Source: an uncultured bacterium
Lineage (GTDB): Bacteria; Planctomycetota; Phycisphaerae; Phycisphaerales; SM1A02
Length of the DNA stretch: 34,150 nt
Assembly: GCA_903911205.1 (NCBI GenBank)
Contig: CAIWCL010000169.1
Coordinates: 1 to 34,150 of the forward strand
Reading direction: 5' to 3'
Of the stretch, positions 7,774-16,661 are shown piece after piece. Below the pieces are notes generated by a model. The model was not told where the DNA came from. It saw only the letters and a program-made list of their open reading frames with translations, and searched no databases. How positions within the stretch are numbered: position 1 is the first letter of the stretch; every line of letters begins with the position of its first letter. Both the position numbers and the translations under genes were made by a program.

Positions 7774-9243
7774 TCAGACCGCAACTTCTTCGAGCGGCTT
7801 CGGGGCGGTACATGCCAGGCCGATTTCTGCAGTGAGCCGTCCCGCGAGTGTCGCGCGCGCGGCGTCGGTACCGTGGTTGAGAATCACGCGCGCGGGTTTC
7901 CGATCGAGTCGCGAGAACCACCGTACGAGATCATCTTGATACGCGTGACCCGAGAGGCCATCGACGCGCGACGTGGATGCGCGAATCGGTACCACCTTGC
8001 CGCCCGTGAATTGCGCGCGATCAGCGCCGCGTTGCATGCGCTTGCCGAAGCCGTCTTCAGGTTGATATCCGCCGAGGAGCACCATGCAATCTTCGCGATC
8101 GAGCGACTCTTCGAGATGGCGAAGCATCGGCCCTGCATCCATGAAGCCGCTACCCGCCAGAATGATCCCGCCATGCACCATGCGATCAATCGCCATCGAT
8201 TCGCGCTTCGAAAGCACGTAATGCAATTCAGGGAACCAAAGCGGTGCGCCGCCCGCGCGGACAGCATCGCGCAGGTCCGGTGCGAGGTACTCAGGATGTT
8301 TATAGAGCGATTCGATCCCGTACACCGCCATCGGACTGTCGACGTAGACGTTGAGTCCGTGCAGGAGACCCTTTGCGTGGAGCCGTGCGAGGCGATGCAC
8401 AAGCAGTTGTGCACGACCGAGCGCGAACACCGGCGCAAGCACTTTGAGCCGCTTTCGCGCAGCTTCGGCCACAATCTCAGCGAGCGTCTCGTCTGGATCC
8501 GGCAGCTGCCCGCGCTGTCGTTCGCCATTCGTTGATTCGACGACGATGATGTCGGCGTTCGCAGGTCGGTGTGGTGCGGCGAGAAGCGAGACATGGCCCT
8601 CGCGATCTGCGCCGAGATCGCCCGTGAAATACAGCACGCGACGATCGGCGCCGACGCCAATCGAAAGTTCAGCACTGGCCGCGCCCGGCGTGTGACCAGC
8701 GTTGCGGAACGTAAGTGCCACATGCGGGGCGATCTTCACCTCGCGATCGAGCGGAACACCCTCGATCTTCTCCATCGTTTCGCGCACATCAGGCGTGTCG
8801 AAGAGGCGTTGCGCGGGCGGAAACTCCGGTGCGGGACCGGCAACCTCTCCGGGCATCAATGCGCGACCCCATGGTGCGCTGCCGTTGGCGCGCTCGTAAA
8901 AACGTGCGCGTTGCAATTTCGCGCTCGATCGCAGCACGCGGCCAAGGAGTTCATGCGTTGCGGTCGTCGCGTAGATTTTTCCGCGAAAACCGAGGCTCGG
9001 CAGCATCGCAAGGCGGCCACAGTGATCGATGTGTGCGTGCGTGACGACGACGGCGTCCACGAGCGCAAAGTCGATTTCGGGCGCGACCGCGTTGCGTGCC
9101 TCGTCGGCAGGCGAGCCTTGGAACATCCCGAAGTCGATGACGATGCGCGCCTTCGGTGTGCGAACGAGTGTGCAACTTCCCGTGACTTCGCCAGCAGCGC
9201 CATGAAACTCAAGCGTGGCGCCGATTGTGCGTGTATCGCTCAT
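7774..9243 (-). CDS. Metallo-beta-lactamase fold, beta-CASP ribonuclease
   Basis: The 489-residue protein is a CPSF73/RNase J-like metallohydrolase that probably cleaves RNA in the cytoplasm. Residues 10-45 carry the first motif (G-E-V-T-G-S-C). The zinc site T-H-A-H-I-D-H-C-G-R-L is at 68-78, followed by F-R-N-A-G-H-T-P-G-A-A and Y-F-T-G-D-L-G. The beta-CASP insert includes V-D-S-P-M-A and G-S-G-F-M-D-A-G-P. The C-terminal RNA-specificity part has L-S-G-H-A-Y and L-N-H-G-T-D-A; the usual H-G-E of bacterial relatives is H-G-T here. The ATG at 9243 has AGGAGG upstream and overlaps the stop of the mutarotase gene as ATGA, so the two are translationally coupled in one operon. The functional link between them is not evident. 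Confidence 0.9.
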   Translation of the reverse strand: MSDTRTIGATLEFHGAAGEVTGSCTLVRTPKARIVIDFGMFQGSPADEARNAVAPEIDFALVDAVVVTHAHIDHCGRLAMLPSLGFRGKIYATTATHELLGRVLRSSAKLQRARFYERANGSAPWGRALMPGEVAGPAPEFPPAQRLFDTPDVRETMEKIEGVPLDREVKIAPHVALTFRNAGHTPGAASAELSIGVGADRRVLYFTGDLGADREGHVSLLAAPHRPANADIIVVESTNGERQRGQLPDPDETLAEIVAEAARKRLKVLAPVFALGRAQLLVHRLARLHAKGLLHGLNVYVDSPMAVYGIESLYKHPEYLAPDLRDAVRAGGAPLWFPELHYVLSKRESMAIDRMVHGGIILAGSGFMDAGPMLRHLEESLDREDCMVLLGGYQPEDGFGKRMQRGADRAQFTGGKVVPIRASTSRVDGLSGHAYQDDLVRWFSRLDRKPARVILNHGTDAARATLAGRLTAEIGLACTAPKPLEEVAV

Positions 9244-9623
9244 CGCGTACCTCCTGCGTGTGCCGTTGTCGCCGTCGCGGAATTCTTTGGAAACGCCGCG
9301 AGATCGAAGATTTCCTCGAGCGGAGACCACCAATCGCCGGGACGCGCGAAGGGAGTTGGTTGTTGGAAGGAACGCATCAGCGCATCCCACTCTTGCGTAC
9401 GTGCATTGCTGGCGTAGTCCTGATAGCGCGCCGGATCAAAATCGTCATCGGTTTCAACGAGCATGAAAAGCCGCGTTCCACCGCGCCAAATACGCATGCC
9501 GCGAATCCCAATCGCGCGCAGCCCGTCGGTCACTTCCGGCCACACCGACGTGTGGTGGCGGATGTACTCCTCGATCCGCGCGGGATCGTCAACGAGATCG
9601 AGGGCTTGGGCGAAAACGCGCAT
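9240..9623 (-). CDS. L-fucose/L-rhamnose mutarotase family protein (DUF718)
   Basis: The 127-residue protein matches the RhaM/COG3254 dimeric ferredoxin-like mutarotases, which interconvert the alpha and beta anomers of 6-deoxyhexoses. Visible landmarks are E-Y-I-R-H-H-T-S-V-W-P-E-V with the active-site His, M-R-I-W-R-G-G-T-R-L-F-M-L-V-E in the core, and W-D-A-L-M-R-S-F-Q-Q-P-T-P near the end. The Q-Q-P-x-P and F-M-L-V-E wording resembles the branch annotated as L-fucose mutarotase. Its divergent neighbour encodes fucokinase/GDP-fucose pyrophosphorylase, which supports L-fucose as substrate by inference. The ATG at 9623 is preceded at six bases by a -10-like TACCTT, so the mRNA is probably leaderless. 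It is first in an operon with the beta-CASP gene. Confidence 0.85.
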   Translation of the reverse strand: MRVFAQALDLVDDPARIEEYIRHHTSVWPEVTDGLRAIGIRGMRIWRGGTRLFMLVETDDDFDPARYQDYASNARTQEWDALMRSFQQPTPFARPGDWWSPLEEIFDLAAFPKNSATATTAHAGGTR

Positions 9624-9629
9624 ACCGAG

Positions 9630-9635
9630 AAGGTA
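9630..9635 (-). promoter_or_regulatory. Putative -10 box of a leaderless promoter (mutarotase operon)
   Basis: Minus-strand TACCTT lies exactly six bases before the ATG at 9623, in the context GGCTACCTTCTCGGT. There is no Shine-Dalgarno between box and start. Confidence 0.55.
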
Positions 9636-9665
9636 GCCGAATGATCGACGACGTGCGGCATCCGT

Positions 9666-9671
9666 TACCTT
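9666..9671 (+). promoter_or_regulatory. Putative -10 box of a leaderless promoter (fucokinase gene)
   Basis: Plus-strand TACCTT lies seven bases before the ATG at 9679, with no ribosome binding site. The same hexamer serves the divergent gene, so both directions of the 55-base gap carry a matching promoter. Confidence 0.5.
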
Positions 9672-9678
9672 GCTTTCA

Positions 9679-12600
9679 ATGGATGCAGCGCGCGCAGAAC
9701 GTCCGAACTTTGACTGGCTTGTCCTCACCGCCGCCAACGAGCGGCAGGCAAGTGCATACGAGGGACAACTGCGAGATCGCTTCGCGGGTGACACACAGAG
9801 TGTGAAGTCAACGCGCGTTCGACACGCGTTTGCAATCGCCGACGCGTGTGATGCGCGTATCGGATCAGGTGCGGCGACCATCTTGGCTCTCGCGGAAGTG
9901 GCGCGTCGTGTGCTTTGTATGAAGCGTGCGCGCTCGCTTGCGGAGATTTTCGCTGGCGAACGCGTGCTTGTACTGCACTCAGGCGGGGATTCGCGGCGAC
10001 TGCCGATGTATGCGGTCGAAGGGAAAATTTTCGCGCCGATTCCGAAGTCTGCTCGAGGTGGATTGTGCGCGAGCGTCTTTGATCTCCTCCTTGAAGACAT
10101 GGCGTCGCTTCCTGCGCGTGCGGGCGGCGAAGTGCTTGTTGGTGCGGGCGACGCCGTCATTGGCCTCGCACGCGCTCCTGTCCACTTTGAGGGAGCGGGC
10201 ATCGTTGGAGTCGCGCAGTGGGCGAGTGTTGCGCGCGCTTCGAAGCACGGCGTCTTTGTTCGTGGAAAGGGCGATGATGTCGCAGCGTTTCTACAAAAGC
10301 CGGACGCTCGACAGTTGCGCGCGGCAGGCGCGCTCGCGCGAGATGGTCGCGCGCTTGTCGATCTTGGACTCTTCTCATTCGACGCGTCGTCGATTGCGGA
10401 TCTGCTCGTGGGTGCGGGCGTGCAGATTCGCGCCGGAAAGATCGTCTTTGTGCGCGGTGGACTGGCGGATCGCGCATCGCGTGCGGAGTTACCGCAGATC
10501 GATCTCTATCGGGAGATTGCGATGGCACTGCCACGACAATCGTCTCGTACGCAATACCTCGAAGTTTGCGCCGGTAGCGCACGCGCCGCTGCACTCGCGA
10601 AGCCACTCGGAAAGCTCTTTGATTCCATGCGCGAAACGAGGTTTCGCGTGCAAGTCGCGGATGTGGGCGACTTCCTTCATATTGGATCGATGCGCGAGAT
10701 GCTCCGCGCACTGTGCGGACCGAGTGCAGAGATCGCGCGATTCGGCGTAGACGCGACGTCGTGTCCATTGCCGGCAATGGATGTCACCTCAGAGATTGCG
10801 CCCGTCCTCCTCGATTCGCGCGTGACGCATGCGTCTGTTGGCGCTGGCCGCGCGATTCTCGACGCGAGTGTCATCGAGCGAGCGAGGCTCGGCGGCGACA
10901 ACATCGTGTGTGGCGTCGTGGCGAAAAAGCTGGAATTGCCGCCGGAAGTCGCGCTTTTCCAGCTCTCGATGGATACGAAGACGCATCGATCAGAGTCGGT
11001 GCATCTCGCGTGCGGTGTGAACGATGACTTCAAAACCCGCCTCGATGCGGGAGGCACCTTTTTTGGTCGTCCGTTTGAAGAGTTTCTGCGACATGCACGT
11101 GTCGCGGCGGCAGACGTCATCGCAGGCGACGGAACCTTGTGGGATGCACGACTCTGGGTCGTGGATGCAGTGGATGCGGTGGACGCAACGACGGGCGCAC
11201 GTAAGAGCACCGAAGCGCATCGCACGTTGGAGTGGATGTGGCGGGAAAAGCAGGCACCAGACGCGTGGCGGAGTGCGTCGCGTGTGTCGCTCGGAGAGAT
11301 TGTTGCGCGGGGGAACAGCATGCAACGCATCGCGGCGCGAGCGATGAGCGCGGCAGATCTCGCCGCGTCGTATCCCTCGATTGCGTTTGTCAGCGCTGCA
11401 AGCGATGGCACCTTGGCAGCGATGCATCAGCGCATGCTGCGAATGTCGATGGACGGGCGGCGCGCGATCGTGTCGAGTGAGCGCGAGCTTCCAGTGCGCA
11501 TGATTGCGGCGCCGCTCGTTCGTGCGCACGCATCGGCCACGATGTCGTGCGTCGCATCAAGTCTTGGAAAGCGTTCACTGCAGCAGGCGGAAGCGTTTCG
11601 GACGCAGGCTTTTGCGGCAGTGGGCGACGCGGTCCTCTCGCATGTGGATCTTCCGACAAGTCCGCTGCGCGCTTCCATCCTCGAAGATCAGGCGGTGTGG
11701 ACGACGACACCCGTGCGTGTTGATCTCGCGGGTGGTTGGACCGACACGCCACCCATTTGTAATGCGGTTGGCGGAAGCGTTGTCAACGTCGCCGTGACGT
11801 TACGAGGCCAGCTTCCGATTCAGGTTGTTGCGAAACTTGACGAAGTACCGCGCGGTGAGGACCCCGTCATTCGCATCACCAGCACCGATCTCGGAGAGAC
11901 GCGAATCATTCGTTCGATGCGCGATCTCGTGGCGAGAGGTGATCCAACGCGTTGGTCGAGTCTTGCTGAAAATGCCTTGGTTTTGACGGGTGCCGCACCC
12001 TCTGATCCGAAGGCATCACTCACGAAGTGGTTGCGCGAGATTGGCGGTGGGATCTCCCTCACCATGTTCTCCGCAGTGCCGAAGGGTTCTGGCCTTGGCA
12101 CGAGTTCGATTCTCGGCGCAGCGACGATCCAGTGTTTGGACCGCGTCTTTGGTCGCGAGCGTTCGCCAGAAAAGTTGTTCGCGGCAACAAGTGCGCTTGA
12201 GCAGATGCTTTCGACGCGCGGTGGTTGGCAAGATCAGGTCGGTGGTGTCGTGGGAGGTTTCAAAATCGCGCACACGCAGCCAGGAGGTGAGCAACGACCC
12301 AGCGTTGAAAAACTCATCGCGCCGGAGTCGTTCGTCCGCGACATCATCTCGCGGTCGGTGCTCTACTTCACAGGCGAGCGTCGCATGGCGAAAAACATCC
12401 TTGAAAACGTGGTGTGGAATCACCTCACGCATGCGCCCGCAGCGATTGAAGCAGTGGCAGGACTGAAAGAGAATGCACCACGCATGCGCGACGCGCTCGT
12501 TCGAGGCGACAGCGATCGCTTTACCGAGGAACTCGACCGATACATGCGACTCAAGCGACAGATTGATCCAGGCTCGTCTCCGCCGATGTTCGACGCACTG

Positions 12601-12798
12601 GCGAAGCGCTGGCGGAAAGACCTCGCGGCATGGTGCTTCGCGGGCGCGGGCGGTGGTGGATTTATGCTTCTGGTGGCGAAGGACGCACGTGCTGCTGCGC
12701 GGCTCCGCGCCGATATCGCGCAGCGTCCGCAGCATCCGCGGGCACGTGCATTCGACGTCGAAGTTGATGCGGTTGGATTGCGTTGTGCCGTCCTCTGA
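9679..12798 (+). CDS. fkp: Bifunctional fucokinase / fucose-1-phosphate guanylyltransferase (FKP-type)
   Basis: The 1039-residue enzyme combines both steps of L-fucose salvage: ATP-dependent phosphorylation to fucose-1-phosphate, then transfer to GTP giving GDP-L-fucose. The N-terminal pyrophosphorylase domain shows H-S-G-G-D-S-R-R-L-P (100-109) followed by E-G-K-I-F-A-P-I-P, the G-G-x-S-x-R-x-P signature of the family. A left-handed helix-like middle region follows. The C-terminal GHMP kinase has R-V-D-L-A-G-G-W-T-D-T-P-P (about 680-692), the ATP loop P-K-G-S-G-L-G-T-S-S (about 801-810) and G-A-G-G-G-G-F near the end. The length fits bacterial and plant FKP proteins (roughly 950-1060). The ATG at 9679 is chosen over TTG 9670 because of the adjacent -10 box. 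GDP-fucose would be used for glycan or surface polysaccharide decoration. Confidence 0.92.
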   Translation: MDAARAERPNFDWLVLTAANERQASAYEGQLRDRFAGDTQSVKSTRVRHAFAIADACDARIGSGAATILALAEVARRVLCMKRARSLAEIFAGERVLVLHSGGDSRRLPMYAVEGKIFAPIPKSARGGLCASVFDLLLEDMASLPARAGGEVLVGAGDAVIGLARAPVHFEGAGIVGVAQWASVARASKHGVFVRGKGDDVAAFLQKPDARQLRAAGALARDGRALVDLGLFSFDASSIADLLVGAGVQIRAGKIVFVRGGLADRASRAELPQIDLYREIAMALPRQSSRTQYLEVCAGSARAAALAKPLGKLFDSMRETRFRVQVADVGDFLHIGSMREMLRALCGPSAEIARFGVDATSCPLPAMDVTSEIAPVLLDSRVTHASVGAGRAILDASVIERARLGGDNIVCGVVAKKLELPPEVALFQLSMDTKTHRSESVHLACGVNDDFKTRLDAGGTFFGRPFEEFLRHARVAAADVIAGDGTLWDARLWVVDAVDAVDATTGARKSTEAHRTLEWMWREKQAPDAWRSASRVSLGEIVARGNSMQRIAARAMSAADLAASYPSIAFVSAASDGTLAAMHQRMLRMSMDGRRAIVSSERELPVRMIAAPLVRAHASATMSCVASSLGKRSLQQAEAFRTQAFAAVGDAVLSHVDLPTSPLRASILEDQAVWTTTPVRVDLAGGWTDTPPICNAVGGSVVNVAVTLRGQLPIQVVAKLDEVPRGEDPVIRITSTDLGETRIIRSMRDLVARGDPTRWSSLAENALVLTGAAPSDPKASLTKWLREIGGGISLTMFSAVPKGSGLGTSSILGAATIQCLDRVFGRERSPEKLFAATSALEQMLSTRGGWQDQVGGVVGGFKIAHTQPGGEQRPSVEKLIAPESFVRDIISRSVLYFTGERRMAKNILENVVWNHLTHAPAAIEAVAGLKENAPRMRDALVRGDSDRFTEELDRYMRLKRQIDPGSSPPMFDALAKRWRKDLAAWCFAGAGGGGFMLLVAKDARAAARLRADIAQRPQHPRARAFDVEVDAVGLRCAVL

Positions 12799-12844
12799 AT
12801 CGGCACGTTTTCCTTGGATTCGCCGCTTCGAACTCCGCTTCGCG

Positions 12845-13129
12845 CTAACGCCGCCGCAGGAACGGAATCTCGAGTCCAAGGGCTCCAAGCGCACTCACAA
12901 GTGCGAGCGTGAAGAATGCTTCATCGAGGTTTCCGACCACGGGAAGCGCATCCGGCAGAAGTTCAAACAACCCGAGCGTCGGATTGATCAGATAAAGCAC
13001 GCTGACGCAAGCAACCAGCACCGCGGCAACTTTCTTCAGCGCGCCAACGGGCTTGCGCGGGGGTTGGTCGGCAGAAGTCGGTGGCGGCGGCGGCGCCTTC
13101 GGCTCGTCGGAAGGGATCGGCGGTTGCAT
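12845..13129 (-). CDS. Small DUF1232-like membrane protein
   Basis: The 94-residue product has a Pro-rich cytoplasmic-like head (1-27) and a hydrophobic helix at about 34-53. The segment L-P-D-A-L-P-V-V-G-N-L-D-E-A (58-71) is the hallmark of DUF1232/YkvA-like proteins, and a second hydrophobic stretch at 73-87 follows. The family has no established biochemical role. It ends in basic L-R-R-R. An ATG at 13138 is also in frame, but it sits inside the probable -10 box, so I favour ATG 13129, seven bases after that box. It is convergent with fkp (46-base gap) and divergent from the 13153 gene. Confidence 0.75.
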   Translation of the reverse strand: MQPPIPSDEPKAPPPPPTSADQPPRKPVGALKKVAAVLVACVSVLYLINPTLGLFELLPDALPVVGNLDEAFFTLALVSALGALGLEIPFLRRR

Positions 13130-13134
13130 CAAGT

Positions 13135-13148
13135 CCATCGTACGATGG
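13135..13148. promoter_or_regulatory. Palindromic bidirectional -10 element
   Basis: CCATCGTACGATGG is a perfect 14-base palindrome, so TACGAT reads on both strands. The plus-strand copy (13141-13146) is six bases before ATG 13153. The minus-strand copy (13142-13137) is seven bases before ATG 13129. One melted box could start leaderless transcripts in both directions. Confidence 0.55.
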
Positions 13149-13152
13149 GCAC

Positions 13153-14025
13153 ATGGATGCTCGCGACCCGCAACCGGTGCAACAGGCGCAACCCGCGTCG
13201 CTCGCGACGAATCGGCCGTGGCTCGCTGTGGCTGGATGCCTCGGCGGTGGAACGCTCGCGATCGTGTTCGCGATGCTCCTTCTGGTCGCGGCACTCGTGT
13301 TCCTGTTCTTCAACCCCGATGTCTTGTCGTCGAAGGGCCGACAGAAAGCGCTCTTCGTTTCTGCGCTTGGGCGTCTGACCGAGGCGCCAGCACTCAAGGT
13401 TGCGACGCGCGAGATTGCGGTCCGCGTCGATGCGAGCACGCCCACCGAGGCGACGCTTCGGGCGTGGCTTGTTCCGATCGGGCCCGGATGGAAAATCGAG
13501 CTCGGGCGGACGAAGGTCGAGATCGTCGCTGAGGGAAATCGCGTCCAATACGTCATTCCGCTCGAAAAAGACGTCGAAAGTGAAGAGCGTCCGTCACGGA
13601 CCATTGTTGACGGCGACCGTGTGCAAATCACGCCGCACAACCGCGAGGGTGTGAAAGCCGAGCTTGCATGGAACCTCGATGACCCGAAGGCGGAGGTTGT
13701 CGTGACCTTGCCTCCGCCGCGCGTCGACGAAACTCTGGTCGAAGTGCAGAGTGACCCGAAGCGTCTGCGGATTCAAATTGATCGCGACTGGGCCGACCAT
13801 GTTGTTGGTGATGACCGCGCCCGAGACGAGGCACTTGCCGCGATTCGCGCGGCTGTTGTTCGCGAGGCGTCCTCCGAGATCGCCATGTTCGAGGTTCGTG
13901 AAAAAGCCCGTGCGACGGTCGTCGAGATGCTCCGCGCACTCCTTCCCGAAGACCTGCGTGATCGTCCAATTCGGATCCGGTGGAGCGACGAGGCCGACAC
14001 CGACGGCAAGTCTGTGCTCAATTGA
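13153..14025 (+). CDS. Membrane-anchored protein of unknown function
   Basis: The 290-residue product has one transmembrane helix at about 24-54 after a short Gln/Pro-rich head, then an extracytoplasmic or periplasmic domain rich in charged residues. Its C-terminal part (about 220-280) has alternating helices and the end R-P-I-R-I-R-W. This is faintly reminiscent of DUF4230 proteins, but I cannot assign it to a family with confidence. The ATG at 13153 is six bases after the palindromic -10 box. It stops 15 bases before the chemoreceptor gene, which has its own -10 box inside the gap. A link to the chemosensory cluster is possible from position only. Confidence 0.7.
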   Translation: MDARDPQPVQQAQPASLATNRPWLAVAGCLGGGTLAIVFAMLLLVAALVFLFFNPDVLSSKGRQKALFVSALGRLTEAPALKVATREIAVRVDASTPTEATLRAWLVPIGPGWKIELGRTKVEIVAEGNRVQYVIPLEKDVESEERPSRTIVDGDRVQITPHNREGVKAELAWNLDDPKAEVVVTLPPPRVDETLVEVQSDPKRLRIQIDRDWADHVVGDDRARDEALAAIRAAVVREASSEIAMFEVREKARATVVEMLRALLPEDLRDRPIRIRWSDEADTDGKSVLN

Positions 14026-14028
14026 GGC

Positions 14029-14034
14029 TACATT
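14029..14034 (+). promoter_or_regulatory. Putative -10 box of a leaderless promoter (Wsp-like operon)
   Basis: TACATT is followed by GCGCAC and then the ATG at 14041, a six-base gap. The spacer is identical to that before the MFS start at 1993 (GCGCAC). No Shine-Dalgarno is present. This is the only promoter-like site seen just upstream of the chemosensory operon. Confidence 0.55.
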
Positions 14035-14040
14035 GCGCAC

Positions 14041-16167
14041 ATGGCCGTGCGCCCCGCGTTTCATCGCTCGCTCCTCGGTCGAAGCATGCTCTTCGGCGTT
14101 CTTCCCGCGGCACTTGTCGTTCTCGTGGTTGTCGTTCTGAATGGCGTGCGCGCGTGGAGTAATCTCAGCGCGAGCCTTGAGCGCGACCTGCGAAACGCGA
14201 CCGAACTGGCGGCGAAAGAAATCAACATTCGCAACGAAAAGACCGTGCGACTTGTCGAGTTGATGGCCTTCGTGCAAGAGAGCGGGCAATTCGGTCGTCG
14301 CGCCGAAACGCTTGTGCTGCTCGAGCGGATTATTCGGGAAAATCCCGACGTATATGCGGCGTACATTGGCTACGAACCCAACGCCGATGGGAATGACGCG
14401 CAAGGTGCGGGTCCCGGCATTCCGACCGAAGCACTCGGCGAGGGTGGTCGTTTCTATCCCTATTTCAAGCGCGATTTGAAGGCCGCCGGTGGCATACGCG
14501 TCGAGCCGCTTCAAGAAGTCGAAGACGACGACGGCCTCTGGTATCGCTTCCCCAAGACGCGATTTGAGCGTTCGGGGGTTCGTGATGCGGTCATTACGAA
14601 GCCGTACGAATATCTCGGCACCGACATCATCGAGACCGTTGTGCCGATCATCATGGATCGAAAGTTCGCGGGAGTTGCCGGGCTCGACGTTGCACTCACT
14701 GGAGTACAGGAGCGTCTCAGTACGATTGCGAGCGAACTTGGCGCGGACATTTTCCTTGAAACGCGCGGACGCTACATCGCAGCGACCACCGATCGCGCAG
14801 GAGGCGCGGTACTCAGGACCACCGAAGTCGCGCGATCACCACTGGCAGCCATCTTTGACGAGGTTCCCGCGCAGGGTGTTCGTCTCGAAGAACGGCTTGA
14901 CCCGATGTCGGGCGAGTCAGCATTCTTCGTGTCAGCCACAGTTCCCACCGGTGGTTGGCGGCTGATCGTCCGAAAGCCAGCGAGCGCTGTTCTTGCAGAG
15001 CTCTTCGGACTTTTCGCGGCGAACATGATCACCGCGATCGTTGGGATTTCGATCATTGTCGGGCTCCTTCTTATCCTTGCGATCGGCATAAGCCGTCGTG
15101 TGCGACTGGCGCAAGATGCGGCGGTTCGCATCGCGTCCGGCGATCTCTCACAACGCGTGACGGATGAAGCTGGCAGCGATGAATCTGCGGAGCTCGTGCG
15201 CGCGATGGGCCGGATGAATGACGATCTCGCGAAGATCGTCGGCAGCGTGCGCGCCGCAGCCACCCGGCTTGCATCGTCGAGCGTCGAACTCTCGGCGACA
15301 AGTCGCCAACAAGAAGCGGCCGCGGCTGCGTTTGGTGGATCCACCGCGCAAATCGCCGCAGCGATTCGCGAGATTTCCGCGACAGGGAGCGAGCTCTTGC
15401 GCACTGTTGGTTCGGTCGACTCGGGCGCGCGGCGGTCTGCGGAATCAGCAGGAGCAGGCCGTGAACGGCTCGACATGATGGCTTCCACAATGGCGCGACT
15501 CGACGCCTCCACAGGCGAAATCGGCGATCGTCTGCAGGTCATCTCGGAGAAGGCATCCGCCATCAATGCCGTGATTGAAACCATCACAAAGGTGGCAGAG
15601 CAAACAAATCTTCTCTCGGTCAACGCCGCGATTGAAGCGGAAAAGGCGGGTGACGCGGGGCTTGGCTTCCTTGTCGTCGCGCGTGAAATTCGACGGCTCG
15701 CAGATCAAACGGCGTCCGCGACCACCGATATCGAGCGCATCGTGCAGCAGATGCAAGATGCGGTTGCTGCGGGCGTCGTCGAAATGTCGCGATTCACGCG
15801 CGATATGCGAGGGGGAACGGCCGATGTCCAGCGTGTGGCGAACGATCTCGGCGGAATCATCACGGAAATGAACGCGGCCGTTGCAGGATTCTCAGAGGTC
15901 GAATCAGGCATGGCGGCGCAGGCAACTGGCGTCGCGCAGATTGAGGGAGCGGTGCGGCAGGTCGCGGATGGCGCGCGACAAACTTCATCAAGCGTTTCTG
16001 AGTTCGGGCGTGTGGCGAGCGAACTCTCGCATTCGGTTGCCGTGCTTCAAGATGCGGTCGCGCGTTTCCAACTGACAGCGGAAGCCAGCGCCAAAGCCGA
16101 TCGGTCGGTGTGCACGCATACCCGCACGGATTCGGAAGACACGTCATCAAGTGCGGAGCGGCCCTGA
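14041..16167 (+). CDS. Methyl-accepting chemotaxis protein, WspA-like
   Basis: The 708-residue receptor has TM helix 1 at 16-36 and a large periplasmic sensor at about 40-318 of double-Cache type (F-Y-P-Y-F and [18 protein letters not shown] are typical). TM helix 2 is at 325-350, HAMP at about 350-403 and a coiled-coil signalling domain at 404-680. The hairpin tip at 519-545 ([18 protein letters not shown], then [18 protein letters not shown]) has the E-A-E-K-A-G and I-R-R-L-A-D-Q-T wording of WspA receptors. It would activate the CheA at 18742 through the two CheW proteins. It is the first gene of the operon; its stop overlaps the next start (TGATG). The stimulus is unknown; Pseudomonas WspA senses surface contact. 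Confidence 0.92.
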   Translation: MAVRPAFHRSLLGRSMLFGVLPAALVVLVVVVLNGVRAWSNLSASLERDLRNATELAAKEINIRNEKTVRLVELMAFVQESGQFGRRAETLVLLERIIRENPDVYAAYIGYEPNADGNDAQGAGPGIPTEALGEGGRFYPYFKRDLKAAGGIRVEPLQEVEDDDGLWYRFPKTRFERSGVRDAVITKPYEYLGTDIIETVVPIIMDRKFAGVAGLDVALTGVQERLSTIASELGADIFLETRGRYIAATTDRAGGAVLRTTEVARSPLAAIFDEVPAQGVRLEERLDPMSGESAFFVSATVPTGGWRLIVRKPASAVLAELFGLFAANMITAIVGISIIVGLLLILAIGISRRVRLAQDAAVRIASGDLSQRVTDEAGSDESAELVRAMGRMNDDLAKIVGSVRAAATRLASSSVELSATSRQQEAAAAAFGGSTAQIAAAIREISATGSELLRTVGSVDSGARRSAESAGAGRERLDMMASTMARLDASTGEIGDRLQVISEKASAINAVIETITKVAEQTNLLSVNAAIEAEKAGDAGLGFLVVAREIRRLADQTASATTDIERIVQQMQDAVAAGVVEMSRFTRDMRGGTADVQRVANDLGGIITEMNAAVAGFSEVESGMAAQATGVAQIEGAVRQVADGARQTSSSVSEFGRVASELSHSVAVLQDAVARFQLTAEASAKADRSVCTHTRTDSEDTSSSAERP

Positions 16168-16661
16168 TGTCTGCGCCAATCTCGGTCCTTCTTGTAACCG
16201 TCGGCGGAAAGCGATTTGCACTCGATGCACGAGAAGTTGTCGAGGTGCTCCCCGTGGTTGCGTTTCGACCCGCGGGAACGGGACCGAAGTGGCTCCTCGG
16301 GCTTTTCAATTTGCGCGGCGCGCTTCTTCCGCTCGTCGATCTCTCAATCATTGTCGATGGAGCGCCGACTGCTTCGCGCCTCGGATCGCGCATCGTTGTG
16401 TTGCGACTCGATGGCGATCTCTTTGAAGGTGCGACACGATCGGTCGGGTTGCTCGTTCCAGAGGTGGCTGGCCTCGCGATACGCGATTTTCATGCGAACG
16501 GAGCGCACGAGGGCTTCTCGTTTGCGGGAGCGCCGCACCTTGGCCCAACGGTCGCGGATGAGGAAGGCACGTTGCAACTGCTTCGTTGTCGAAGGCTGTT
16601 GGAGGGCGATGCCGCGTTGCGAGAACTTCCCTCCTTGAGCGCGGATGGAGGCATCGGGTGA
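16167..16661 (+). CDS. CheW-like coupling protein, WspB-like
   Basis: The 164-residue protein is a single CheW beta-barrel: the start L-L-V-T-V-G-G-K-R-F-A-L-D, then V-V-E-V-L-P and L-L-G-L-F-N-L-R-G-A-L-L-P-L-V-D-L at about 46-62. That last segment is the strand that docks receptors and CheA. The ATG overlaps the MCP stop and has GGAG eight bases upstream (16155-16158). Its position between receptor and CheR equals wspB. It would link WspA-like receptors to the kinase. Confidence 0.88.
   Translation: MSAPISVLLVTVGGKRFALDAREVVEVLPVVAFRPAGTGPKWLLGLFNLRGALLPLVDLSIIVDGAPTASRLGSRIVVLRLDGDLFEGATRSVGLLVPEVAGLAIRDFHANGAHEGFSFAGAPHLGPTVADEEGTLQLLRCRRLLEGDAALRELPSLSADGGIG

Noticed and set aside
12016-12894. 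Minus-strand open frame opposite the kinase part of fkp
   Set aside because: The composition is that of an antisense shadow and it covers the conserved GHMP kinase motifs of the plus strand.
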